DNA of 58,000 bases from Ophiostoma sp. CBS 140.51. Its lineage: Eukaryota; Ascomycota; Sordariomycetes; Ophiostomatales; Ophiostomataceae. Below are positions 1-11,845 of this stretch, piece after piece; the stretch's first letter is position 1; each line of letters begins with the position of its first letter. Where the stretch lies: the NCBI GenBank assembly GCA_029298735.1, contig JANSLP010000203.1, positions 1 through 58,000 of the forward strand, written 5' to 3'. The notes beneath the pieces are model-generated. The model was given only the letters and a program-made list of their open reading frames with translations, had not been told where the DNA came from and made no database searches. Position numbers and translations under genes: made by a program.

Positions 1-309
1 TCCCGTCCTCCCACCTCCCACTACCGGACGGATGCAGGTTAGTCTTGGCCACTTGGTGTCCTGTCCAAGGCCTGTCCGGCAAAAACGCAGACAAACACCT
101 TAATTGTATATTTAGAGCATCAAATACATGTGGTGGTTTAAATTGATAGTCTGGTATCATTGTATATTATTTTCTAATATCTACACCATACAGAAACAAA
201 CAAATGCAAGAGTAAAAAAAAAAACATGGATATGATGGTGCAGTGCAGCTGGTGTTTATACAGAAATGGAACATATAAAAAACAAAGACGCCATCCCGTA
301 AGACATCAT
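1..309. other. Downstream flank of the ABC transporter gene, no gene seen
   Basis: The first 90 bases are GC-rich and the remainder is AT-rich. It lies directly 3' of the minus-strand transporter stop codon, so it probably holds that gene's 3' UTR and polyadenylation region. No ORF with coding character, tRNA or repeat is visible. Confidence 0.6.
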
Positions 310-2982
310 CTATGCTGATGCCTGCTCTTGTGACGCCTCCGTCTCTTCTGTCGGGAGAGAGATGACGCTCGGCTCAGTCGTCGTCTCCGTGACGGACGCT
401 TCGGGGGCCTCGGCCTCAGCGACCGACGGCGCAACCTCGGCCACCTGCGGCGTGCCCTTGGGCGACTCGGGGGCTTCGGCCGTCACTTCATCTTCTACAG
501 CCCCGGCTGCCGCCTCGACGGCCGCCACCTCAGCATACGGCGGCGGCGCCAGCGGCGCCTCGGTGTCGCCCTCCACCCACACCTGCGCCAGCTCCTTTTC
601 AATCTCGTCGCGGCGTGTCCGCCACTCAGCCACCTTGGCCAGCCGCTCGCGCAGTTCTTGGAGCTCGCGCTCCACATTCTGCTTCTCGCGCTCGGTGCCG
701 ATCCGCTCAAACGCCCACTCGTCGCCGCGCTCGCCCATGCCGAGAATCAGGTTGAACGTATGGTACTTCTTTAGGGAGGCCCGAGTGGAGATGGTAATGA
801 GGGTGATACCCTTTTCTTTGCACACCTCGTACAACAGTCCCTCGACGTCGTTGGAGACGGCGCTGGTGCCTTCGTCGATAAAGACGTACTGGGGCTCATG
901 ATAAAGAACACGGGCAATGGCCATGCGCTGCTTCTCGCCGCCACTCAGGACATCCTTCCACTCCTTTTTGGTGTCCCAGCCGCCCTCGCGGGCGGGCAGG
1001 TAGCCGAGGTGGGCGTCGTCCAAGACGCGCTTCAAATCGTACTCGTTCTTGCGCTTGTCGCGCATGTCGACCTCGCCGTCTGGGTAGATGACCTGGTCGC
1101 GGAGGGTGCCAATACTGAGGTAGGGCCGCTGGGGCAAGAACATGATGCCGTCCTCGCCCGTGTTCTTGGGCCGACTGACGAGGCCGCGGAAGACGGGCCA
1201 GAGACCGGCAACGACACGGCTGATGGATGTTTTGCCGGCGCCGTTGGGACCGGAGATCAAGAGGTGCTCGCCGCGGCGGACAATTAGAGAGAGCGACTCC
1301 ATCAGCTCTTCGCCGCCCTGGGGCCACAGCGAGGGCGCCACAATAGGCACGTTTTCGAGACGCACACCGTCGAAACCCTTTTGCATGGTGCCCTGCACGT
1401 CCGACAGCGAATAGAGCTCACTGTTGTTGGGGTTGCCGCCGCGTGGGTAGTAGGCGTCGGCGTGCACGCGGTGCAGCGTGGAGATGAGCGTGTAGACACG
1501 GCTGGTGTAGCCGGCCAGCTCCGACAGGTCCTTGATCGAGTACATCATGCGGCCACCGGCGTCGGCGAGCGACAGCATCAGCCGGCGGTTCGTAATAAAG
1601 TCCTTGGTGCGCGAGCGTTCACGGACACCCTCGCCGCTGGAGCTGCCAGAGGAGTCGCCTTCCAAAAGTTCCGAGGCACCACCGAGACCGCCCCAGGCGG
1701 GCAAAAAGACGGGCAGAGCCGACAGCAGGTAGCCATAGGCACTCCAGGAGTACTTGACAATAAAGTCCTCGAGCATGTTGTAGCGGATCTTGAGCATGTA
1801 GATACCCTCCATCCACGTCTTGAGGTCTTTAAATTCGCGGTTGACAGCCTGGCGCTCCATATCGGCACCGCCGTAAAAGGCCACCTCTTCGGCATTGGCA
1901 ATCAGGCGTGCATGCAGGCTGCGGAAGTCGCCCTCTTTGCGGCCCTCAATGGCCTTAAGCTTGCCAAAGGGCGGCGATAGGCGGCGCAGGATGCTGGCCG
2001 TCAAAAAGTAATTGCTCACCAGGCCTGTCAGCGCCAGCGGGCCCAGCGACCGGTACAGCTGGTAGTTGAAGATGCACAGGTCGATCAGCGGTTTGCCCAG
2101 GGACGAGTAGAGACCGGCCGCCGCTGCACAGAACAGCGTCAGATCCTGGGTAATGTACTGGTCGGCGCCCTGGCCGACACCGCCGTCCAGATTGGACAGC
2201 TTAAAGTAGTTGAGGTTCTCGTTGAGGTACAAGTCGTGAATGTAGCGCGTCAGGCGCGTCCTAAAGGCAATCGATACCTTGGACTCAAGGTACTTGATCA
2301 TGGCGTTGGTGTAAGACGCAAAACCACCCAGGCCGCACCACTTGAACAGCCCCCACAGAAACTGCTTGCCGTTGCCGGCCACGAGATCGCGCACAATCTC
2401 ACCGTCGAGCCGTGCGACGACGAGCGACAGGTATGTGCGCAGCAACAGGAAACCGGCATGACTGACAAGTAGACCCGCCTCTTTGCTCGTCCAGCGCGGG
2501 ATCATGATGCTCATCAGACTTAGGAATTGATGCAAAAAGGCCAGGTTGAGGCCCGGCTTTGTCTGTGTTCCAGGCACCTGGCCCTCTGCGCCCGGGATGT
2601 CCAGACCCGACACGCGCGGCGGGTTCAAGAACAGACGGCGGTGCGCCTCGAAAGTCAATGGTTTGGTCGTGTGGATCACCACTTTGCTTGTGCGGTTGCG
2701 GTACGGCACATAGATGGTGCGCGAGCCGTCCTTGTTGTGCAGCCACGAGTTGGTGCGCACAAGTTTAAGCCCTTGCTCGCGCTCGTCCCGCCGCCGCCGC
2801 CACCAGCGACGACCGCCCTCACCGCCCAGGATAATCGAGGCCACAAGAGCCAGCGTGGCCATCAGCCGTGTCGTCCGTGTCGTGCGCTTGAGGCGTCGCT
2901 GGACCATGCCGCCGTATTTCTCGATGAAGGCGGCGATGGCGACCTCGGCGGCCGACCGGCGCAGGGTAGACTGCGCGGCCAT
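310..2982 (-). CDS. PXA1: Peroxisomal ABC half-transporter, ALD/ABCD family
   Basis: An intronless 890-residue half-transporter that in this family imports long-chain acyl-CoA or fatty acid into peroxisomes for beta-oxidation. The order is: basic N-terminus with a membrane stretch near residues 35-50; ABCD transmembrane domain containing RYIHDLYL and NLDGGVGQGADQ; the EEA-like loop NAEEVAFYGG; then one nucleotide-binding domain with Walker A GPNGAGKTS (about residue 578), signature LSGGEKQRMAIARVL (about 679) and Walker B VFIDEGTSA. A coiled-coil-like segment rich in E, R and L and an acidic Ala/Glu/Pro tail of about 80 residues follow the NBD. I chose the start at 2982 (MAAQSTLRR) because it matches the expected family N-terminus. 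The frame stays open 255 bases further upstream, but that stretch looks like leader. The choice of PXA1 over PXA2 rests on length and the C-terminal extension and is less certain than the family. Confidence 0.93.
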   Translation of the reverse strand: MAAQSTLRRSAAEVAIAAFIEKYGGMVQRRLKRTTRTTRLMATLALVASIILGGEGGRRWWRRRRDEREQGLKLVRTNSWLHNKDGSRTIYVPYRNRTSKVVIHTTKPLTFEAHRRLFLNPPRVSGLDIPGAEGQVPGTQTKPGLNLAFLHQFLSLMSIMIPRWTSKEAGLLVSHAGFLLLRTYLSLVVARLDGEIVRDLVAGNGKQFLWGLFKWCGLGGFASYTNAMIKYLESKVSIAFRTRLTRYIHDLYLNENLNYFKLSNLDGGVGQGADQYITQDLTLFCAAAAGLYSSLGKPLIDLCIFNYQLYRSLGPLALTGLVSNYFLTASILRRLSPPFGKLKAIEGRKEGDFRSLHARLIANAEEVAFYGGADMERQAVNREFKDLKTWMEGIYMLKIRYNMLEDFIVKYSWSAYGYLLSALPVFLPAWGGLGGASELLEGDSSGSSSGEGVRERSRTKDFITNRRLMLSLADAGGRMMYSIKDLSELAGYTSRVYTLISTLHRVHADAYYPRGGNPNNSELYSLSDVQGTMQKGFDGVRLENVPIVAPSLWPQGGEELMESLSLIVRRGEHLLISGPNGAGKTSISRVVAGLWPVFRGLVSRPKNTGEDGIMFLPQRPYLSIGTLRDQVIYPDGEVDMRDKRKNEYDLKRVLDDAHLGYLPAREGGWDTKKEWKDVLSGGEKQRMAIARVLYHEPQYVFIDEGTSAVSNDVEGLLYEVCKEKGITLITISTRASLKKYHTFNLILGMGERGDEWAFERIGTEREKQNVERELQELRERLAKVAEWRTRRDEIEKELAQVWVEGDTEAPLAPPPYAEVAAVEAAAGAVEDEVTAEAPESPKGTPQVAEVAPSVAEAEAPEASVTETTTEPSVISLPTEETEASQEQASA

Positions 2983-5900
2983 GTCAGGAGGGGAGAAGTA
3001 TGAAAGGATATGTGTCGGAGTGTATTGTCGTCTCGAATAGGGGCACGAATCAAGTCCGGCCGTGGACCGTCGGAAAGACGTCCTCGATTGGTTGTTGAAA
3101 AGTCGCGATGATTTTGGTCGATGCGATGAGTGATGGTCGACAGAGGTTGATGGATGCCGCGTCGATATAGCAATGACGATTCGTCGATTTGAGGAGTGAA
3201 TAGTCGGAATTGACAAAAGAACGATGGATGAAATCAAAGGCGATGGAGAATCTTAAGTCTCATCTCTTGTCCAGTTTTTTGGCTTATGGGTTTGGGAGTT
3301 TGGGGTGGTTCATTCCAAGGACGTGGGACGTTGGCCGGAAAAGGCATGTGACAGCGCTCTCCGAGGTATGCCGCTCTTGCCTTTTCGCCTTTCGCCCATA
3401 AACTTGCGCCTTTCGCCTGGGGAAAGAGCTGTGGACAAAGCACGAGGACTGGGAAACTGCGGAGATTTGTGGGTCATTTCTTCAGTGGGAAGTAAGCCCA
3501 CAGGCCAAGTCTGGGGCCATAAAGGAGCCAAAAAAGGTCAACGTCATTGCTGCGCACATGACTGGCGGCGGGAAACCAACAGGAAATCAGACGCCACAGG
3601 GGGAAGCCACAGGGGAAAACACAAAAACTGGCGGACTTCTGGGGCTCTAGTGCCCGGAGCCAATTTGTTAGCCGACACCTGTCTCTTTTATCGAGCTCGA
3701 GTCGACATCAATATTTTGCTTCTGACATCTGACACGAGGCTGCAGATATTTGTCGTGATGGTTGTTCTACAACAACATAGGGAACACAAACGTTATTATA
3801 TGACACGGAGTGCTAGAGGAAACGGAAAGAAGATGAGGCCAACGCTCTCGTCTATTTTTTCGACGGACATATCTTTCCAAAGACATACGAGCCATGAAAT
3901 CCTGAAAACGAAAGGCGAGGAATTCACACTGACCCCAAGACGAACACACGGCCTGAGCAAGATCCGATACTCCGGTCGACCACGTTCACGGCCGAGATTG
4001 AGACCGCTGATATGGCCGTTGATATGGCTGTTGGCCTGTCCACCGGGGACCCGTTCCGGAAAGATGTGACCGACTTAAAACAGAGCTTATGCCGCGGATG
4101 CACATGGACAGGATCCGGGGAAAGAGCGGGCAATATGAACCACGTTGTGCTTCTTGTCGATACGCTGAAATACGGTGTACTCAGGAGATATACGAGCAGA
4201 CAGCACCTGACCGGCTTGCTACATCTGGCCATGATTATCAACGGCGGCAGCACATGCATGAATGGGCTCGAGGCGGGCGCGTAAAGTCGGCGAGCAGTCT
4301 CTGTGTGTTTCCACTAGACTGAGGACCTTTGTAGAGTCAACTCTCGCCTCATGCAGACTCACCCTCGTCTTGTCCTCACCAACCCCCGCTCGTCGTTGTG
4401 ATTGCTGCTGTCACCTTTTGGACTGGGCGGCAAGCTCAGCTTCCCTGGACCAATCAGAGGGCTGCGCCTGTTGCTCTCCCCGCTCCTTCCTCGAAGGGAC
4501 ACAACCCGCCCTTGGTGTTTGTGGAAGGAACTGTGAGAGTGTATGTGTGCAAGTGTATTTTTAGCATGCAGCTTCACAGCTCTCACCTCGCTGCTCTCTC
4601 CTCTTTGTTGTCTGTTCTCCTCCCTCAGATCAGAGCATGCATGCAGCTGCAGCCGCTGACCCTGGGGGCTCACGACCCATGCTATGCTACGCCCATGCGG
4701 ACGGACCAGGACCAGGTAAAGAGAGAGGAAGAAAAGGCGCATACAAGCTGTTGCGGGGAGAGCTCGGGCATTTTGTAGCCGTTGTAGACAGTAGACGCCG
4801 AGAAGCCTTTTCGCCTTCTCACAGAGTAATGTGAATTGTGAAGACGGAGAACATATTTATGCGCCGCATGGAAGCGCCCAGCTCATAGCCATGCGCCCGA
4901 CTCTAGAACGAGACAGCCCACGCTCCCACACTTGCCCCTTTGGCTAACAGGTGGCTACTGGATGGGCGGACGGGCTGGCCACTCCGCGTGCGTGGGCTGC
5001 GTGGCAGCTTGTCTCTGTTTGCAGGGGACTAGTGGATGCTTGCTTGCCGCCTCAGAAGAGCGCTAAATGTGCACAGTGACTGCTGGCTATGTTATTTCCC
5101 TTTTACCTGTTCTTTTCTCTCACTGACTTTTTGTCGCGAATCGCCGCGCTTTTGAACCCAGCACACTCAGCTTGCACATTCACGTTCACAACCAGGGAAG
5201 CACCCTCGACGGATGGAACGGGAGCATGGAGCATGGAGCACAGGCTCGACGGGTTCAGGTTCAGGTTCAGGCTCAGGCTCAAGGTTCCTGGCTCGACCTG
5301 GCTCGGTGCCTGTCCTTTGAAGCCCCACTTTGAGATAATTGCGCCGTTCCATTGGCCCATATTCCACGGCCGCTATTTGATAGACCCGCTTTTTAAAATG
5401 CGTTGTTATGAGGTACAGATGCATACACATTAATTGTGTGCAATTGTAGGTATCGCGCTAATCGTGTGTGGGGAGCTTTTGCACAAGGTTGCAGGGATCA
5501 GGACCTTTCTTCCCCATCCTGGAAAGAAGCAAGTTGTGCAAAGCGCTGTGTGATTTGGCGCGTACTTTCACTGAACACCCTCGACACCGTGCTGGACACG
5601 CTGGACACCAGTGGGCGCACGCTGAACACACGCTACAGTGCAGTATGGGCACGGCACCGCTAAGATTATCCTCGATCCACCCGCCGTGCTTGCTGTGCCT
5701 TTCCGTCGAGTGCGCTTTGCTCTTTCCCGCTCTGGATCTTTTGTCGCTCGTCCTTTCCTCTTTCCAGCAATCACGCTCCACCCGAGCAAATCAAAAGGGG
5801 AAACCGGGGACCGCCAGCATCACCGCCCATCTCGCTTCCCTGCCAGTCCAGGCCCTTTCCTTCTGTTCTCTCTCGAGACTTGGACGGTCGCTCTTTCTTA

Positions 5901-8163
5901 ATTTCATTTCCCCTCGACCATTTCCCATTTGTCCTCTCCGTTTTGGCATCGTCTCCTTCTCCATTTTCCTCACCATCAACCCCTTTTTCTCAACTTCATT
6001 AGCCCATTGCCACATACGCTGCCACGGCCCATTGTTGTATGTGTTTTGGGCCCTTGTTTTTCTTATTCGCCCTGTGCTGGCACCGTTGCTTGTATCTCAC
6101 TTTATTTCCCTCACAGCCCGCCGCCAATACGCTGTCTCATCCACTATTCCACTATCCAATCCAATCCAATTCGCTGCTCACTGTCCAGCCCACAGACCAT
6201 CCCAAGTTCCCAACTCAACTCGACCAGCCTGCCTTTCTATCTCTCTTCGCTCAGCGCTTTGCACTGTTATTTGCCTCCTCCGGTGTAATTTCTGGAGACC
6301 CCCCTAGTCCGTCGCTCGCACGTTCTCTTTCCCGCCCAAACAGCAAAAAGAAATAGGGAAAAAGAAGAAAATCCACCCAACCCCCAAACGGCATTACCTC
6401 TTTCACTTTTTCGCCAGTTTCCGCGTTGTCGCGTTCCTCTTTTTTCTTCACCAATACATACATTTCGATTTCGTGCTCCGACTCGATACCTTCTGCATCG
6501 GTTTTTACGTTCACTTTCACATCCTCGACATCGATATTCAGAACATAGCTCCGCATACGCATATATACACAGCATCTATTTCCGCCTCGCGCCTGAACTT
6601 CGCCCCCTATCGACACGTTCCCCCGTCCTCGATCTTCAATCCTTCAAATCTTCGATCCTCGCTTTTCCTCGATCGACAGCCTCCCTCGCCGCGTGCTGGC
6701 GGTGCTGACTCGCCCCGAATTGGCCTTGCTCCGGGCCGCCCAAACCGCGCATTAGGTGCTCTCTCTCTCTTTGAACTTTCAAAGCAGACGACACGATATA
6801 GCGACAGAGAGATACTGCAAATATCAAAGCCTAATTCGATTAATAGAGACACGGGTGAGTGAAAACGCGCGCGCCGCGAACATCGAGCCGTTTAACGGCG
6901 ATAATCGACAAGCTTTCGCCTCGGTCCAGCCTCCTTTCCCTTTAACCTTTTCTCCCCTTTTCGCCGTTTCACCGCGTGCGATTATTTGCTCTCTCAGAGA
7001 GAGCTTTCTCTCGTTCTCTGCCACATCCTGCCTCGTCTCCTTCTCGCCGCCTTTTCCTTGCCTCACTGCCTCATGCCTCATCCCAGATCAAATCAGATCA
7101 AGTCAGATGCTCCACTGTCCGCCAGCCGCCATTTATCCTTCTCCCGCGGTCCCTTTCCTGCCCTAACCTTGCTCCCTGCCCATCCATCTATTTTCAGCCT
7201 CCGCCACTTCTTGTGTCTGGCTCTTTGGGTCTATCTTGTGTCCATTCTGTGTCCATTTGTGTCCGTCTGTGTCTATCAATTCTGTCTCGCCCTCCCCGTC
7301 TTCGGCTGCCCTGGCCGCCTTTTGTCGTCTTTGTTGCCTTCTTCTCCCCCTTCCCTCCTGTTCTGGTCTGCGCAGCTACCGCTCGTGTTACACCTCGTGT
7401 GTTTCTTTAGCACGTTAGCAACGCACCAAAAGAGAGACAGCTGTCGCATGCGACCCCCATCCCAAATAGCCCCTTTGCGTCTTCCCGCCTGCCGCCTGCT
7501 TCAAACCACGCTTGCTACCTCACCCACACTACTATTGTACCTGTTCCCCTAATTCCCTTGGCTTCTTGCAACACGCCCACTCAGGCAAATCCCCAGCACC
7601 AGAGGCCAAAGGGACCAGACACTCCCAGACAGACACCGGCTTGCCTTCAATTCAAACCTAACCAACCACCTCCGCAACCCCGATCTCACGCCTCCCGTTC
7701 GCGTCTCTGGCCTTGTTTCTTTTCCCAGTTCCCACTGTCCTTTTGCCTCTTTGCCGCATGCTATAGCTACAATTGCTATACCTAAATCTTTTGGTCTGGC
7801 ATTCTTTTGGCTTTTGGCTTCATCTCTCCGAACAAGGCTGGCGCACCTTATCACTGGATCCCCCACCCCCTTTTTGCTTTTCAAACCCTCAAGGCCCAAG
7901 GCACACCCTGCACCTCCTCTTTCCCCTTTCCCTTTCCGTTGCCGCATTTGTCGCCTGCGAATGAAATCAAAGCCGCTACAAATAAAATAAGCAGCGAAAA
8001 CCAGCCACTGACGCCTGAAAAGGAATACCCCCGCAGATTCTCGCTTTCTCTCTCTTACCGTCTCCTCTCTCTCTTACTGTCTCCTCTCCGCCAATCCCAC
8101 CTGGCCGACTCATCCGGCTTTGTTGGGCTCTCTCTTTCCCCCCTTCCCTCCTTCTAGAAGACC
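2983..8163. other. Divergent intergenic region with long pyrimidine-rich leader
   Basis: About 5.2 kb separates the minus-strand ABC transporter from the plus-strand Psr1-like phosphatase. The left 2 kb is mixed composition with no convincing gene. From about 5.7 kb to 8.16 kb the plus strand is strongly C+T rich with many short ATG frames, which fits a long 5' leader or promoter of the phosphatase gene. A TTCTAG at 8152-8157, six bases before the phosphatase ATG, could be a 5' UTR intron acceptor, and GGTGAGTG near 6854 a donor. That pairing is inference. Confidence 0.5.
5252..5281 (+). repeat. Hexamer tandem repeat (GGYTCA)5
   Basis: Three copies of GGTTCA are followed by two of GGCTCA. 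Just upstream (about 5220-5240) a GGAGCAT heptamer is repeated about three times. This is simple-sequence DNA in the spacer with no assigned role. Confidence 0.85.
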
Positions 8164-9999
8164 ATGTCTCGCGATACACCGTCGCAGACGCCGCAGCAAT
8201 CCGTGGCCGAAGGCTCCAAAGAAAAGACTGCGTACGCACCCGAAGAAGGCAACAGCAGTAATAACACTACCGCAACGAAAAAGGGCCGCTCGCTCCTCCA
8301 CGTCCCATCTCGCTCGTCCTCCCAGAAAATACAACCCTCGCCGACATCCACAGGCCTTAGCGGCGCCACCGCCAGCGACTCCCGCGATAGCATCGGTCGC
8401 CAATCGCGAGAATCCAAGAACAGCTTCCTGGGCCGCCACCGCAACGGTAGCGTCTCCAGCAAACACTCCGGCGGCAACGTCTCCGGCCCTACAAACACTC
8501 CCGGCAACTCACAACCCAGCTCGCCCGCCGTGGCAACAAACGCCCACCAGAAGCAGCAGCGGAAGAAGGGGGGCGGCGGCTTCCTGGCAATCTTCGGCTG
8601 CTGTACGGTCCCCGAAGATGCCAACGCCCTCGACGTCGACGACCAGCCTCTTCCCGCCAACAAACTAAAGGACATCCCCCCACGCCCTGCTACCGCCAGC
8701 CGTAGGACAGCCACGCCCAACAACAACAACGAGATTAGCGCTGCCGGTCGCGCCCCGCTTAACGAGAAGGACGAGCACCGCCAGGAGACGATTGCAGACG
8801 AGCCTCTTCTCCAGACACGGCAGCCCGAGCCCCAATACATGCCCTCGTCGGGCGGCACCCAGCAACAGCAACAGCAAGGCTCCTCAACGGCAACGGCAGT
8901 TGCATCGTCGTCCAAGGAGAAGCGGAGTTCAGGGGCCACCTCGGTGCAGGACCAGTCATCATCTACAGCGGCATCAACCGCCGTTGCAGGCACATCCACA
9001 CTCGGTGACTCCGACTCAAAACGCGCATCGCTGACCGCCGGTGCGGCCAACGCACCAATTGTGACGGTCGACCCTCCTAGCCAACAGTCGTCTGCCGAGG
9101 AGACGCACAACGCAGAGGAGGACGCCGCCGCCACAGCGACAGGAGAATCCTCTCGGCAGCAAGACGGCGAGCAGCAGGCGGGCGAGAACGGTGCCGACGA
9201 CGATGTCGAGATGCAAGACGCAGGTGTTGCCACAGCATCTGCCCGGAGTGCACAGGTACTGACACAGGTGCCCGAAGTCCTGCCCAACGTACCACCACCA
9301 CCGCCTGGCCCGGCACCGACGGGCGCTCTGCCGCAGGTCGAGAACCACAATGGTAACAACATTGCCGAGCTGATTGAGCAGCACCGCCAAAAGGCACTTT
9401 TGCCGCCAATCGAACCGCATCTTAAGGGACGGAAATGTTTGGTTCTGGATCTCGACGAAACACTCGTGCACAGTTCATTCAAGGTAGGCCCCCAACGAAA
9501 CAAAATTCATAACAAACGCGTCGCTAACCCCTTTTAGATCCTCCACCAGGCAGACTTCACAATACCCGTGGAGATCGAGGGCAACTACCACAATATCTAT
9601 GTGATTAAGCGGCCAGGCGTCGATCAATTCATGAAGCGGGTCGGCGAGCTGTACGAGGTGGTTGTGTTCACGGCCTCTGTCTCTAAGTACGGCAACCCTC
9701 TGCTAGACCAGCTGGACATCCATAACGTCGTGCACCACCGTCTGTTCCGCGAGAGCTGTTTCAACCACCAGGGCAACTACGTCAAGGATCTGTCCATGAT
9801 TGGCCGCGACCTCAAGGACACCATCATTATTGACAACTCACCCACGTCCTACATCTTCCACCCGCAACACGCCGTCCCCATTAGCAGTTGGTTCTCGGAT
9901 GCACACGACAACGAGCTGCTTGACCTCATTCCCGTTCTCGAAGACCTGGCTGGCCCGACCGTCCAGGACGTCAGCCTTGTCCTCGACGTTACTCTGTAG
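8164..9999 (+). CDS. PSR1: Psr1-like FCP1/SCP-family phosphatase (HAD superfamily)
   Basis: Two exons, 8164-9483 and 9538-9999, are joined across a 54-bp intron (GTAGGC donor, GCTAAC branch, TTTTAG acceptor whose TAG ends the first reading frame). The protein is 593 residues. The first 400 are Ser/Thr/Ala/Gln-rich and probably disordered, apart from a conserved-looking FLAIFGCCTVPEDANALD block (C146, C147) that resembles the N-terminal Cys motif of fungal Psr1 proteins and may be palmitoylated. The C-terminal 165 residues are the FCP1-homology phosphatase domain, with catalytic DLDETLVHSS (D429 nucleophile, D431), then VVVFTAS and later DNSPTSYIFH. The intron falls right after the catalytic motif. 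Yeast Psr1 is a plasma-membrane phosphatase acting with Whi2 in stress responses; that role here is inferred from family. Confidence 0.93.
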
Positions 10000-11845
10000 G
10001 AGGAGTGACTGCAGGAGAAGTGACGGCTGTAGGCCGGAACGACGATGACAGTCGACCAGCATACAGCATACTGACACCACTTCCACCACTTTCCTTTGTC
10101 TAATTTTATAATCATACTTCCCCCACATTCGTTTTCTCTTCCGGATACCATTGCGCGCGCTCTCTCAGTCTCTCTTCCCTTTCTTCCCAACGTCTTCCTA
10201 TTTTGGTTTTGCTTTTGGCGAGAGCGTCGTTGAGCGACACACAAACACCGGCGGTTGAAATGTTTTCTTTTTTTATCATCTATTATAGAAACAACAAACC
10301 ACTTTCTTGAACACACGAAAAAAGAGAAAACAAAACAAAAACGAACTACGCACACACACTCACGAACATACGAAGGAACAAAACCAAACCTTCAGCCGAC
10401 TATACGTACCGTGCTTCCTCAGTTTCCCAATGGGACAAGCGAGATAGTGAAGAAAACTCGACCCAACCTTTTCGAAAGCGTGTTTACTCTACCAAGTCAT
10501 TTTTTCATCATTACTTTTAACCATTATTGGCCTTTGTCGACAAAGTTCTTAATACTATAGCGGGCGGCGTTCAAACTGCTACTTCTTTTTTTGTCTCTTC
10601 AACTACTCACTTTCTTGTCTATTCTTTTCTTTTGTTTTTCTTTTTCTATTGTTCGTTTCCTGGGTCTGGGCCTTGCATGCTAGCTTTTCTTATTCCTTCT
10701 TCTTTTCTGTGTGCTTGTTCATTGTCTCGTTGCTCTCTCTTCCACTTTGATTAGTCTTTTGATTTTCACTATCTTTATTTACTCATCTTATTACCTCTTT
10801 TTCGATAAACAACAAAGCCTGTCTTATTTTCTTGCGCCTCTTTTCTCTCTCTTGGATTAACATTGCATTGCAAATGCTGCATTCTTGCAAGTATGCTATT
10901 CTCTGTCAATAGTCCCTATACTGGACACAGCCATTTTGAATATCCGCTTTGTCCTTATGAAAGGTAGAGAGACCTACGTTCTGCATCAAAGACATGAGCG
11001 TTGAGATTTATCTGGAGAAAGATGCAATGCTGGGAAGCTGGTCTCATAGCATTGCTTTCCTCATAGCGACGACTTGATTAACAGTAGATAATACGCAATA
11101 AAGACACATGAAGTTCAAATGCGTTTGTGCACGCTCGTGACTTTCATATAACCTCTCGTGGAAATGTCGTCTCGAGCTCGGTCTTCTCGAGCTTTGGCTG
11201 AGATCTGCCTCATCCAGCCTTCCGTTTAGGGTCGTGGGATTAGGTCCCCATCCCCTCTGGAAACCCTTCATGCACGTCTAAATCAATGTAGCTCCAGGGG
11301 CTTTTAGCTTATTGCTCTCTTTGTCCTTCTGCCCCTTCTCTACGCTTCCCGCCTCCTATTTCCCAATCCGGGAGCCGGACAAACCTTATTGCGCTAATTA
11401 CCTCTCGGCGCGGCTGCCCCAGAACCAGAGTACAGGACTGAGAGAAGGAAAGACCCGCTTTTGCGCTACTAGCGTTCTGGAAACACCACCTTGACCACCC
11501 CCCAGCCCAGCAGCGACCACTGTGGGAACGAAGCTCTTTTTCGCTCCTGCCCCCTGGCAGGTGTGGTAGTCGTGGCCTCAATTCGCTGGCCAAACCAAGC
11601 ACGCACGCACGCGAACTCGAACCCTTTTCCATCTTCTCCCCCTTTTACACTTTCATTCTCGCGACGCCTTCGATTTCGAGATCAGCAACTCAACCTCATC
11701 CCAACTCTCACCCATCTCCTTTTTGTTTCTGTTCTTTCTGTTCTGTCTTTTATTTTCGAATTCTTTTCTTCGACGCTCCTTCAATTCGTTCTTCCTTGAC
11801 TTTCTCGACACTCCTTTCTCCTTTCTTTCATCCATCATCATCACA
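10000..11845. other. Intergenic, T-rich, no gene seen
   Basis: The first 900 bases are T-rich with poly-T runs, consistent with the 3' UTR and downstream flank of the phosphatase gene. From about 11.6 kb the plus strand becomes C+T rich, as expected for the leader of the SEC61 beta gene. The ORFs present are short, low in coding bias and not recognisable. Confidence 0.5.

Noticed and set aside
3305..4069. 254-codon plus frame downstream of the transporter promoter
   Set aside because: Composition and residue usage look random; there is no motif, no intron structure and no ordered hydrophobic pattern.
8154..9503. 449-codon antisense frame through the Psr1-like gene
   Set aside because: It is a Ser/Ala/Cys-rich shadow of the biased coding strand with no family motif.
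11590..11620. CTCGAACCC, a reverse-strand tRNA B-box-like word
   Set aside because: The T-stem does not pair and there is no cloverleaf around it.
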